A stretch of DNA of 7,562 nucleotides from Neptuniibacter sp. (GTDB lineage Bacteria > Pseudomonadota > Gammaproteobacteria > Pseudomonadales > Balneatricaceae), in assembly GCA_024686055.1 (NCBI GenBank), contig JAIBDV010000132.1, positions 1 to 7,562 on the forward strand, read 5' to 3'. Positions 1-5,630 of the stretch are shown here, in pieces. Position 1 is the first letter of the stretch. Every line of letters begins with the position of its first letter. Under the pieces are notes generated by a model. It was given only the letters and a program-made list of their open reading frames with translations, ran no database searches and was not told where the DNA came from. Both the position numbers and the translations under genes were made by a program.

Positions 1-1074
1 AATCCAGAATACGCCCGCGCCGAAGTAGATGGTGTCCATCGCAGAGCGACCGTAACGGTAGCGTTCAGCAATGGTTGCCATGGCGCCAGTGAACAGCGGG
101 CCAGCCAGGCCTGGGTAAGGGGCAAAGAATGCGTGGATCAGGTTACGCATGGCAGTGATCAGGTGAACACGGTCAACGTTCACTTCGATTTTCTCATCTT
201 TACGCAGGTGATCGACGCGTTCCAGCAGAGTCTGGCCGACGATGATGTCACCAAAGGCGATGATGTAGGCAATGATCGCCGTCGGGATCGCCATCCACAG
301 CATTTCCAGTGTTGGCCAGCCAACCGTGAATGGCAGGTAGTTCCACCAGTCAGTGAAGTTCGGGCTGCTGATACCAAACTGCACGTCTGGCAGTGGGTAT
401 TCGCCGACACCCCAGCCAATCGCCATGGCGATCAGGGAGCCTGGTACCATGCCGTAGCTGGCAACAATACGGGCCCAGCGGTGCTCATCAACCCAGTCAC
501 GGAAAGACAGGGAGAACAGTACCCATGCGGTTACCGCAAAGCCCAGGATCAGAGACACCGGGGTGTTGGCCAGACGGCCACCTTCGCTGATTTCACCGGT
601 GATCGCTGCAATACCGGCACCGAGCAGGATGCCCCCTTTGATGGAGTCCGGGAACATATCAACCAGTTTACTACCCAGCCGGGTGATACCCAGCACAAAG
701 AATATCAGGGTAACCAGCAGCTGCAGGCCGACCAGCGCTTTAATCGCTTCGGGGCCGGGTTCAAAGTCTTTCAGATAGAGCACGACCACCGGGATGGCGG
801 GTGTAATCCAGCCGGGCACATAGGGTACACCGAGCATGTTTGGCAGTATGAAGCCAATACCACAGACAACAACGTAGGCCAGTGCGACGTCGTAAGGCAG
901 GCCGAGGTATTTTTCCAGCAACGGGATCATTCCCATTGCGACAACGAACATAATCAGGGCCTGAACCGTTTCCGGCCACTCCCAGCGATAATGGATAAAG
1001 GGTAAACGTATTTTAAACGGGCCTGCAGGCCAGTAAGGATGTTCCTCACCGTGCTTGCGTTGGATAAGAGCCAT
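1..1074 (-). CDS. UraA/SulP-fold (NCS2-like) membrane permease, C-terminus cut by window edge
   Basis: This is an inner-membrane transporter; 358 residues from the start are visible and the reading frame runs off the left edge. Very hydrophobic stretches sit near residues 36-55, 62-80, 116-133, 143-160, 172-190, 201-221 and 256-278. A broken helix with VPYVPGWITPAIP near 83-95, RLGSKLVDMFPDSIKGG near 132-148, FGDII near 274-278 and a Gly/Pro-rich stretch (FFAPYPGLAGPLFTG, 316-330) resemble the 7+7 inverted-repeat fold of xanthine/uracil (NCS2) and sulfate (SulP) carriers. The start at 1074 is backed by AGGTGG at 1081-1086, six bases upstream. There is no signal peptide, and the N-terminus is cytoplasmic-looking (basic, HGEEHPYW). 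The last helices and any C-terminal domain lie outside the window. The substrate cannot be assigned; it could also belong to an uncharacterised DUF family of this fold. Existence is certain, fold assignment moderately so. Confidence 0.85.
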   Translation of the reverse strand, partial: MALIQRKHGEEHPYWPAGPFKIRLPFIHYRWEWPETVQALIMFVVAMGMIPLLEKYLGLPYDVALAYVVVCGIGFILPNMLGVPYVPGWITPAIPVVVLYLKDFEPGPEAIKALVGLQLLVTLIFFVLGITRLGSKLVDMFPDSIKGGILLGAGIAAITGEISEGGRLANTPVSLILGFAVTAWVLFSLSFRDWVDEHRWARIVASYGMVPGSLIAMAIGWGVGEYPLPDVQFGISSPNFTDWWNYLPFTVGWPTLEMLWMAIPTAIIAYIIAFGDIIVGQTLLERVDHLRKDEKIEVNVDRVHLITAMRNLIHAFFAPYPGLAGPLFTGAMATIAERYRYGRSAMDTIYFGAGVFWI

Positions 1075-1217
1075 AATGTGCCACCTGTACTCATGCAGAA
1101 ACAACTGGGCCGATATGCGTTAGTGTATTGTTCTGTGCAAAATCAGCTTTGTTAACTATTTGAAAAGCAGGCGGAAGTTATCTTGTGCAGTGCAGTATGT
1201 CGATGGCTGGGTGGGCA

Positions 1218-1244
1218 ACTTTAGTCGCAGTCTTTGGCTAAAGT
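1218..1244. repeat. Inverted repeat ACTTTAG-N13-CTAAAGT, possible operator
   Basis: Two perfect 7-base arms, ACTTTAG at 1218-1224 and CTAAAGT at 1238-1244, are separated by 13 bases, so their centres lie 20 bases apart, about two helical turns. That geometry suits a dimeric DNA-binding regulator better than a transcript hairpin. It lies about 145-170 bases upstream of the permease start and downstream of the neighbouring gene's terminator, so the permease is the only obvious target. The role is inferred. Confidence 0.35.
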
Positions 1245-1276
1245 ATCAGGGTGATTACTTAGGTTAATTCAGGTGT

Positions 1277-1296
1277 TGCACTTTTATGTCAGTGCA
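1277..1296. repeat. Inverted repeat TGCACT-N8-AGTGCA, possible operator
   Basis: Six-base arms TGCACT (1277-1282) and AGTGCA (1291-1296) flank eight bases. The AGTGCAG arm recurs at 1189-1195. It abuts the T-tract of the terminator on the minus strand, so part of it may be transcribed at the end of that gene. A protein-binding site for the permease promoter is possible but unproven. Confidence 0.3.
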
Positions 1297-1297
1297 G

Positions 1298-1325
1298 AAA
1301 AAAAATCGGCAGCCAACAGGCTGCC
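1298..1325 (-). terminator. Rho-independent terminator of the 94-residue gene
   Basis: Read on the minus strand, a perfect 7-base stem GGCAGCC/GGCTGCC with a four-base loop (TGTT) is followed two bases later by eight consecutive T. This is a textbook intrinsic terminator. It lies 54 bases beyond the stop codon at 1380 and separates this gene from the permease, which is on the same strand. Confidence 0.9.
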
Positions 1326-1379
1326 TTTAAGGGGAAGGGCTACGTGCGCGTTTGCAGGGTCAGCGCAGTAAATCTAATG

Positions 1380-1664
1380 TCAGGCGGCGTGGGTCTGCTT
1401 GCCCGAACCATGCTCAGGGTGGGTCTGGATAAAGTGCTGTAGTACACTGCGCAGCACCCGCTCGTGGGCATAGTTACCCATGCGGTGGGCGTGTTTTATG
1501 TCATCCATGATGATGCGTTTGATTTTTACATCATCATCATGGGTAATCAGATATTGTCCCAGTGCCATCGCGATCATCGGGTCCATATGTTCGTGTTCTG
1601 CGATTGCATTAATCTCGCCTTCAGTCAGGTCGCTCATCGCCAGGCATTCTTCGTAAGTCAACAT
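1380..1664 (-). CDS. Conserved small acidic protein of unknown function, 94 residues
   Basis: A soluble, probably all-helical protein with no signal peptide or membrane segment. It opens MLTYEECLAMSDLTEGEI, continues with a His/Glu cluster (AEHEH, 22-26), an AMALGQYLI helix (32-40), a DDD turn (43-45) and an IKRIIMDDI helix (48-56), and ends in a His-rich polar tail (HPEHGSGKQTH). From memory, proteins with this LTYEEC...LTEEEI...IAEHEH pattern are widespread and unnamed in Pseudomonas and related bacteria; no function is established to my knowledge. I prefer the ATG at 1664, with GAGAGA at 1672-1677 eight bases upstream. An in-frame ATG at 1679 would add five residues but has a poorer ribosome site. 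It has its own terminator and diverges from the flavin reductase gene, so it is likely monocistronic. The clustered His and Glu could bind metal, but that is a guess. Confidence 0.85.
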   Translation of the reverse strand: MLTYEECLAMSDLTEGEINAIAEHEHMDPMIAMALGQYLITHDDDVKIKRIIMDDIKHAHRMGNYAHERVLRSVLQHFIQTHPEHGSGKQTHAA

Positions 1665-1884
1665 GGGTCCATCTCTCATGGGAATCTTTTGTTTTGGAAT
1701 CTACGGTCAGGGGGAGGCAGGGCCAGCCGTGTTGCCGCTGTCTCTATTGAAGCTTAGGAGAGAGTTCCTGCTTTACCAGGCTATTTAGCTGTGTTCTTTT
1801 CACGCATTGACTGTTTTATACGCGGTCTGTTCATGCTGCAAGCGCACAGTGGAAAAGGCGAATTAGTGGGTTTTTATAGTTATA

Positions 1885-1896
1885 AATCATATGATT
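1885..1896. promoter_or_regulatory. 12-base perfect palindrome AATCATATGATT upstream of the flavin reductase
   Basis: The palindrome lies in an AT-rich patch (about 1871-1900), 22 bases before the flavin reductase start codon. A regulator bound here would overlap the transcription start or leader of that gene. AT-rich DNA gives palindromes by chance easily, so the operator role is tentative. Confidence 0.25.
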
Positions 1897-1918
1897 ATGT
1901 TTGTTTGCAGGAGCAACA

Positions 1919-2533
1919 ATGGATATTAATGTCAGTGAACTTTCGAAAAATCAGACGTATTTTGCTTTGACTCAGACGGTGCTCCCTCGGCCCGTGGCCT
2001 GGGTGTTGAGTGAGCATGATAATGGCAAGCTTAATCTGGCTCCTTTTTCTTATTTCACCCCGGTGTGCAGTGATCCACCTCTGGTGATGTTTTCGGTGGG
2101 TCATAAGCCTGACGGCAGTCCGAAAGATACCTGGCGCAATATTGTGGAGCGTAAAGATTTTGTCATTCACCTGGCACAGCGAGAGCTGGCGGCTGAGGTG
2201 ACGCGTTCTGCCAGGACTTTGCCTGCGGGTGAGTCTGAAGTTGAGATGTGTGAGCTGGACACGGTGGCGTTTGAAGGCAGTCGTTTGCCTCGGCTGGCGG
2301 GTGCGCGAGTAGCGTTCAGTTGTGAATTGTTCAAAACCGAGGAAATTGGTGAAGGACCGCAACACCTGGTGTTTGGTCGTATCCGGCAGATCTGGCTGGA
2401 CGATGAAGTCGCCAGTGTCGACGATAAGGGTCGGTTGAAAGTGGATGCCCGGCAGATCGACCCGGTGGGGCGACTGGGTGGCTCTGAGTATGTGACCTTC
2501 GGGGATATTCTGGATATTCCGCGCGATGCCTGA
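1919..2533 (+). CDS. Flavin reductase family protein (FMN-binding split barrel), 204 residues
   Basis: A cytoplasmic flavoprotein of the flavin reductase-like/DIM6-NTAB group (COG1853), which binds FMN and typically uses NAD(P)H to reduce flavin or acts on a small substrate. Recognisable features, in order, are RPVAWVLS (24-31), NLAPFSYFTPVCSDPPLVMF (39-58), which forms the FMN-binding strands, KDTWRNI (69-75), FVIHLA (81-86) and the characteristic ending PVGRLGGSEYVTFGD (182-196). The length is normal for the family. The ATG at 1919 is chosen because AGGAG at 1909-1913 sits five bases upstream; an in-frame TTG at 1901 would swallow that ribosome site. It stands alone, divergent from the 94-residue gene and convergent with the cyclase, with no partner monooxygenase in view, so the electron acceptor or substrate cannot be inferred. 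Family assignment is firm, precise reaction unknown. Confidence 0.92.
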   Translation: MDINVSELSKNQTYFALTQTVLPRPVAWVLSEHDNGKLNLAPFSYFTPVCSDPPLVMFSVGHKPDGSPKDTWRNIVERKDFVIHLAQRELAAEVTRSARTLPAGESEVEMCELDTVAFEGSRLPRLAGARVAFSCELFKTEEIGEGPQHLVFGRIRQIWLDDEVASVDDKGRLKVDARQIDPVGRLGGSEYVTFGDILDIPRDA

Positions 2534-2588
2534 TGGGCGTCGCTGTTCTGTCTGAATGGGCTCGAGTTATCGGTTTTGCTACCACACG

Positions 2589-2614
2589 GGCGAATCTGAT
2601 CCGTCAGATACGCC
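2589..2614. terminator. Hairpin between convergent genes, possible bidirectional terminator
   Basis: GGCG-A-ATCTGA, loop TCCG, TCAGAT-A-CGCC forms a nearly perfect 26-base hairpin: ten base pairs interrupted by one A-A mismatch. It lies between the ends of the flavin reductase (2533) and the cyclase (2628). Neither strand has a T-tract after it, so it is either a weak terminator or a 3'-end stabilising structure that serves both transcripts. Confidence 0.45.
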
Positions 2615-2627
2615 AGTGAGTGGTTGC

Positions 2628-4007
2628 CTACATCGTTACGGCTGAAGGTGAGCGCAGATCGCAGCAGACTTTACTGATGACTGTTGTATTACGTCCCTGA
2701 CGCTTGGCGTCATACAGTGCTTCATCAGCAGCCTTGATGGTTTCCATAAAGTCTGGATGGCCGGTAAAGGGAGCGATTCCCAGTGACGCACTCAGCTTAA
2801 TACACTGGTTGTCTTCTACGATTATTGGGTTTGATTGCAGTGATATGCGGATGTTTTCTGCAATCTTGTGTGCTTGTGCCGTATCGCATTCAGGCAGTAA
2901 TACCAGAAATTCTTCGCCGCCATAGCGGAAACAGTAATCACTGATACGCACGGTTTTACGGAGCATGCCACCAACATGACTCAGTACTATATCGCCGGTA
3001 TGGTGACCGTACTGGTCATTAATGGCTTTGAAGTGGTCGATATCCAGCATGATAACGGCGTAGGCTGGCTGGCCCATCATGGCCAGTCGGGTTTCTTTCT
3101 GGATAACCGGCGGCAGGTATTTACGGTCTATCAGCTGGGTCAGTGGGTCGGTTCGCTCGGTCATCTGTGACAGTGACCGGGCAATTTCGGAGAGCTGCCA
3201 GGCGATATCGTTGACGTTTTTATTGAGCAGAAGGCAGAGCTCTCTTGGATTAGTGGTCTGCTGGTTTTGCAGAACAGCTTCCGTCTCTTTAAGTAACAGC
3301 TTGATTTTATCGCAGATGTGACTCTGATCGCAGACCAGGTCCAGCTTATGGGTGATCCACAGGGCAAAGTCGGCGTGGCTCAGAGTGCCTGCGCGCACAA
3401 CCGTGCCTGACATCAGATCCAGGGTGGTTTCACTGAGCCAGTTGAACAGATCGGTGCGCACGCGTTCAACTTCGAGTACCAGCTCATGGCTACTGATATT
3501 GGTACGAAACGATTGCGCGTTACGCTCGTTTTCGACCAGACCCTGCAAAAAGGCTTCGTTGATCAGGCTGAGGCTTGATTCGAGGATGCTGTTGACCAGT
3601 AACACAGCGTCATACACCTCATTACGATCTTCCAGCCCTTCCAGCAGTGCTTTAAAACAGCCGGTTTTCACCATCATCATGGCGCTGTCAACGATGGACA
3701 TCGGTACGTTGATGCGGGCATGCACTTCACCTACATGGCGCTGTACGCCTACCAGTTCCTGCGCTTGCTGGGCGTCTTTCGGGCTGAGGGTTTGCTCCAT
3801 CCAGCGCCCCAGCTCTTTGGTCAGCCGGGTCTCAACCAGGTCGTTATCCAGGAACTTTCGCGCGTTCTCATCGTTCAGCAGCTCGTTGTAAAAACTGTCG
3901 ACGATGGCTGGGTAAGCGGGCTTTAACGCATCCTGCAGTGTTGCCAGGCGCTGGTTGCTTTGCTCGGTGTAGAGATTGGCAAGATAATACTTCTGCAGCA
4001 TTTTCAT
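2628..4007 (-). CDS. dosC: Globin-coupled oxygen-sensor diguanylate cyclase, DosC/YddV-like
   Basis: Makes cyclic di-GMP from two GTP, probably under control of O2 bound to haem. The 459 residues match the architecture and length of E. coli DosC (460). A sensor globin (about 1-155) carries the proximal haem His96 in the motif EVHARI, with Tyr40 and Leu62 at the places of DosC Tyr43 and Leu65, which contact O2. A helical linker (about 160-285) leads to a GGDEF domain (about 286-445). That domain has LDIDHF (321-326) for metal, the catalytic GGEEF (363-367), and an RISD inhibitory site (354-357) at the correct five-residue spacing, so activity and product inhibition are both expected. There is no EAL domain and no DosP-like phosphodiesterase gene beside it, unlike the E. 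coli dosCP operon. ATG 4007 has GGAG at 4017-4020; ATG 4001 with AAGG at 4008-4011 is equally possible. The tail after the GGDEF domain (CCDLRSPSAVTM) is non-conserved. Confidence 0.94.
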   Translation of the reverse strand: MKMLQKYYLANLYTEQSNQRLATLQDALKPAYPAIVDSFYNELLNDENARKFLDNDLVETRLTKELGRWMEQTLSPKDAQQAQELVGVQRHVGEVHARINVPMSIVDSAMMMVKTGCFKALLEGLEDRNEVYDAVLLVNSILESSLSLINEAFLQGLVENERNAQSFRTNISSHELVLEVERVRTDLFNWLSETTLDLMSGTVVRAGTLSHADFALWITHKLDLVCDQSHICDKIKLLLKETEAVLQNQQTTNPRELCLLLNKNVNDIAWQLSEIARSLSQMTERTDPLTQLIDRKYLPPVIQKETRLAMMGQPAYAVIMLDIDHFKAINDQYGHHTGDIVLSHVGGMLRKTVRISDYCFRYGGEEFLVLLPECDTAQAHKIAENIRISLQSNPIIVEDNQCIKLSASLGIAPFTGHPDFMETIKAADEALYDAKRQGRNTTVISKVCCDLRSPSAVTM

Positions 4008-4122
4008 CCTTAATAACTCCGGCGGCCCACTGGATCAAATCTGAAGTATTGTTGGTCGGGGCCAGGGGAGGGCACATTCTACTGTGTTTTCTGATTCGTT
4101 ACTCATTGCTCCAGAATAAATT

Positions 4123-4147
4123 TTAACCATGTTTCTCCCATGGTTAA
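4123..4147. repeat. Inverted repeat TTAACCATG-N7-CATGGTTAA
   Basis: Nine-base perfect arms surround a seven-base loop (TTTCTCC). No gene ends nearby, so this is not an obvious terminator. It sits 116 bases upstream of the cyclase start and 292 bases upstream of the calcium-loop gene, which suits an operator shared by both promoters or a leader hairpin of the cyclase transcript. Confidence 0.4.
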
Positions 4148-4311
4148 TGAGTGGGAGTGTTCTCTATATGACTGTGAAGGGGGTCTGATTATTGCTGGTA
4201 CTGTTTTGCGATGAATAATTAACCGATTTTTGCCGGCCAATGGCCGTCAGTGAAGCGTGTTTATCGCTTAAGCGGCAATCTGTTGCCGTTTCATAACCAG
4301 GGCGTTTATGT

Positions 4312-4330
4312 CATCAGTTATTGACTGATG
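4312..4330. repeat. Inverted repeat CATCAGT-TATTG-ACTGATG with a FleQ-box-like half
   Basis: Seven-base perfect arms surround five bases. On the minus strand the sequence includes GTCAATAA, identical to the first eight bases of the FleQ consensus (GTCAATAAATTGAC, recalled from Pseudomonas); the second half of that box is not conserved here. FleQ responds to cyclic di-GMP, which makes the location beside a cyclase suggestive only. Confidence 0.25.
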
Positions 4331-4426
4331 GCGCGCTTCTGTCTGGTTCTGATTTTTTACGAGCAATCAAAACAAGATTTTGACTGTTAGTCGGCAGGTG
4401 GTCCGCATCTGCTGATATCGGGTTAA

Positions 4427-4432
4427 AGGAGG
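4427..4432 (+). promoter_or_regulatory. Strong Shine-Dalgarno site of the calcium-loop gene
   Basis: AGGAGG, fully complementary to the 16S rRNA tail, lies seven bases before the ATG at 4440. It fixes the start and predicts efficient translation. Confidence 0.85.
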
Positions 4433-4439
4433 CTTACCC

Positions 4440-5552
4440 ATGATCGTAAAACAGAGTCACGTCACGATGACATCTGAGCATCATAAAGAATCGTCTGTTT
4501 CGGTGGTCGCCGAAGGAGGGCTGACCCTTGAAGAAGCAAAAGCCAAGGTGTTTGCGTCTGAAATGGACATCTCTTTACTGGATATTCTGGGCCCTGACTA
4601 CCAAGGGGGCACGGGGGCTGGGGCTATCCATGGCGCATTAAGTGCCGAAGAGCGTCTCGACCAGGCTGTTCAGGCGCAGCGTAAACTGTTTGCCAGTCTG
4701 ATTGATGCGCTGTTCAGCAAGACTGGTCGGAAAAGCAATCTGCTGACGGATGTGCCTGCTAATAATGCAGCATCAGCAGCGGACTCGACGCTGGTAATGA
4801 ATGCTGATGGCGTAACGACCGCGGGTCGGGCAGGGGAGGTTCTCGCGAATCCGCCGGGTGGCCCTGTGTTTGAGAGGCCGGTCATCAATGTGAAGGTTGA
4901 TATCAAGATGACTGAAACCATTGAGGAGTATGAGTGCTCCAGTTTTAGCGCCTGCGGGGTGGTGAAAACAGCGGATGGCCGTGAAATTGATATGAATCTG
5001 AATATGTCGATGGAACGCAGTTATAAAGCAACCCGTGAATACAGTGAGACGATGGAATACACCTTCACTGACCCGCTGGTGCTGCACTTTGATGGCCACT
5101 CCAGTGAGCTGAGCGAAGAAAGCTATGACTTTGACCTCAATATGGATGGTGAAGCCGACAGCTTGAAGTTTATTGAAGGGGTCAGCGCGTTTCTGGCGCT
5201 GGATCGCAACAACGATGGTGCCATTAATGATGGCAGTGAGCTGTTCGGGGCGAAAAGCGGCAATGGTTTTGCCGATCTGGCGGCCTATGACGATGATGGC
5301 AATGGTTACCTTGATGAGGCGGACGCGATTTTCAGTGAGCTCAAGTTGTGGAGTAAGGCTACCGATGGCAGCGATATTCTTGAGTCACTGACAGAGCGTG
5401 GGGTTGGGGCGATCTATCTGGGGTCCAGTGAAACGCCGTTTGATATCAAAGATAAGCAGAATGAAATGCAGGGCCGGGTTGTTGCCAGTGGCTTCTTTCT
5501 GAAAGAGTCGGGCGAGGTGGGAACAGTGCAGCAGATCGATATGGTCAGCTAA
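4440..5552 (+). CDS. Conserved protein with EF-hand-like calcium-binding loops, 370 residues
   Basis: An acidic protein with no N-terminal signal peptide and no membrane helix. Residues 1-140 are low-conservation in look: helices around 28-50 and 68-95, then a Gly/Ala/Pro linker. Residues 150-215 form a strand-rich segment with TADGREIDMNLNMSMERSY (177-195) and DPLVLHFDG (211-219). A calcium region follows with DxNxDG loops starting at D232, D255 (DRNNDGAINDGSELFG) and D284 (DDDGNGYLDEAD). The end, LTERGVGAIYLGS...GTVQQIDMV, resembles the closing module seen after such loops in large RTX-type secreted proteins. The same arrangement occurs, as I recall it, as a stand-alone uncharacterised family in several bacterial groups. 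AGGAGG at 4427-4432 fixes the start. It is transcribed away from the O2-sensing cyclase. It could be cytoplasmic or exported through a C-terminal type I signal; no type I exporter is in view. Calcium binding is likely, cellular role unknown. Confidence 0.9.
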   Translation: MIVKQSHVTMTSEHHKESSVSVVAEGGLTLEEAKAKVFASEMDISLLDILGPDYQGGTGAGAIHGALSAEERLDQAVQAQRKLFASLIDALFSKTGRKSNLLTDVPANNAASAADSTLVMNADGVTTAGRAGEVLANPPGGPVFERPVINVKVDIKMTETIEEYECSSFSACGVVKTADGREIDMNLNMSMERSYKATREYSETMEYTFTDPLVLHFDGHSSELSEESYDFDLNMDGEADSLKFIEGVSAFLALDRNNDGAINDGSELFGAKSGNGFADLAAYDDDGNGYLDEADAIFSELKLWSKATDGSDILESLTERGVGAIYLGSSETPFDIKDKQNEMQGRVVASGFFLKESGEVGTVQQIDMVS

Positions 5553-5585
5553 GCTGTACTGTTTTTGCATAGGGTATAAACAATA

Positions 5586-5608
5586 AACCGGGCTCTCAGG
5601 GCCCGGTT
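5586..5608. terminator. Terminator between convergent genes, stronger on the minus strand
   Basis: AACCGGGC (5586-5593) and GCCCGGTT (5601-5608) form a perfect eight-base GC-rich stem with a seven-base loop. On the minus strand it is followed by a T-rich run (TATTGTTTATA), 22 bases after the stop of the 110-residue gene. On the plus strand the downstream sequence is less T-rich, 33 bases after the stop of the calcium-loop gene. It probably serves both. Confidence 0.8.
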
Positions 5609-5630
5609 CGTATCTGCCTGTGTACCTGTG

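Larger units (their letters stand above)
1075..1379. other. Intergenic control region, 305 bases, no gene
   Basis: I find no convincing coding frame here. It holds the terminator of the 94-residue gene at its right end (1298-1325) and the leader of the permease at its left end. Between them are two inverted repeats (1218-1244 and 1277-1296) and several copies of GTGCA or its complement (1135-1139, 1185-1189, 1190-1194, 1277-1281, 1292-1296). No good sigma-70 promoter for the permease could be picked out, although one must lie here or the gene is read through from upstream. Confidence 0.7.
4008..4439. other. Divergent control region, 432 bases, rich in hairpins, no gene
   Basis: This spacer between the cyclase and the calcium-loop protein has no credible coding frame. 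It contains several short perfect inverted repeats: TTAACCATG/CATGGTTAA (4123-4147), CGGCC/GGCCG (4233-4245), the palindrome CGCTTAAGCG (4265-4274), CGGCAA/TTGCCG (4273-4288), CATCAGT/ACTGATG (4312-4330) and TCAAAA/TTTTGA (4367-4383). A weak sigma-70-like pair, TTGCTG (4192-4197) and AATAAT (4214-4219) with 16 bases between, would give a leader of roughly 210 bases for the plus-strand gene. I compared it by eye with the cyclic di-GMP (GEMM) riboswitch and found no match. Confidence 0.6.

Noticed and set aside
133..1005. Long plus-strand open frame of 290 codons opposite the permease
   Set aside because: Its product is Gln/His/Asp-rich low-grade sequence with no recognisable family, while the opposite strand encodes a coherent membrane protein. 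It is a shadow frame.
1807..1835. Sigma-70 promoter starting with TTGACT for the flavin reductase
   Set aside because: At 17-base spacing the -10 position reads TTCATG, a poor match, and it is too far from better AT-rich candidates to choose between them.
1895..2365. 156-codon minus-strand frame opposite the flavin reductase
   Set aside because: No ribosome site or family resemblance; it overlaps a clear flavin reductase on the other strand.
3352..3891. 179-codon plus-strand frame opposite the cyclase
   Set aside because: Ser/Arg/Leu-rich composition typical of an antisense frame; the globin domain on the minus strand is unambiguous.
4196..4210. Sigma-54-like promoter, CTGGTACTGTTTTGCG
   Set aside because: The GG and GC elements are nine bases apart, whereas sigma-54 needs ten, and the -24 element differs from TGGCAC.
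4200..4439. Cyclic di-GMP riboswitch in the leader of the calcium-loop gene
   Set aside because: The conserved core bases and paired helices of GEMM-type riboswitches are not recognisable by eye, despite the cyclase neighbour.
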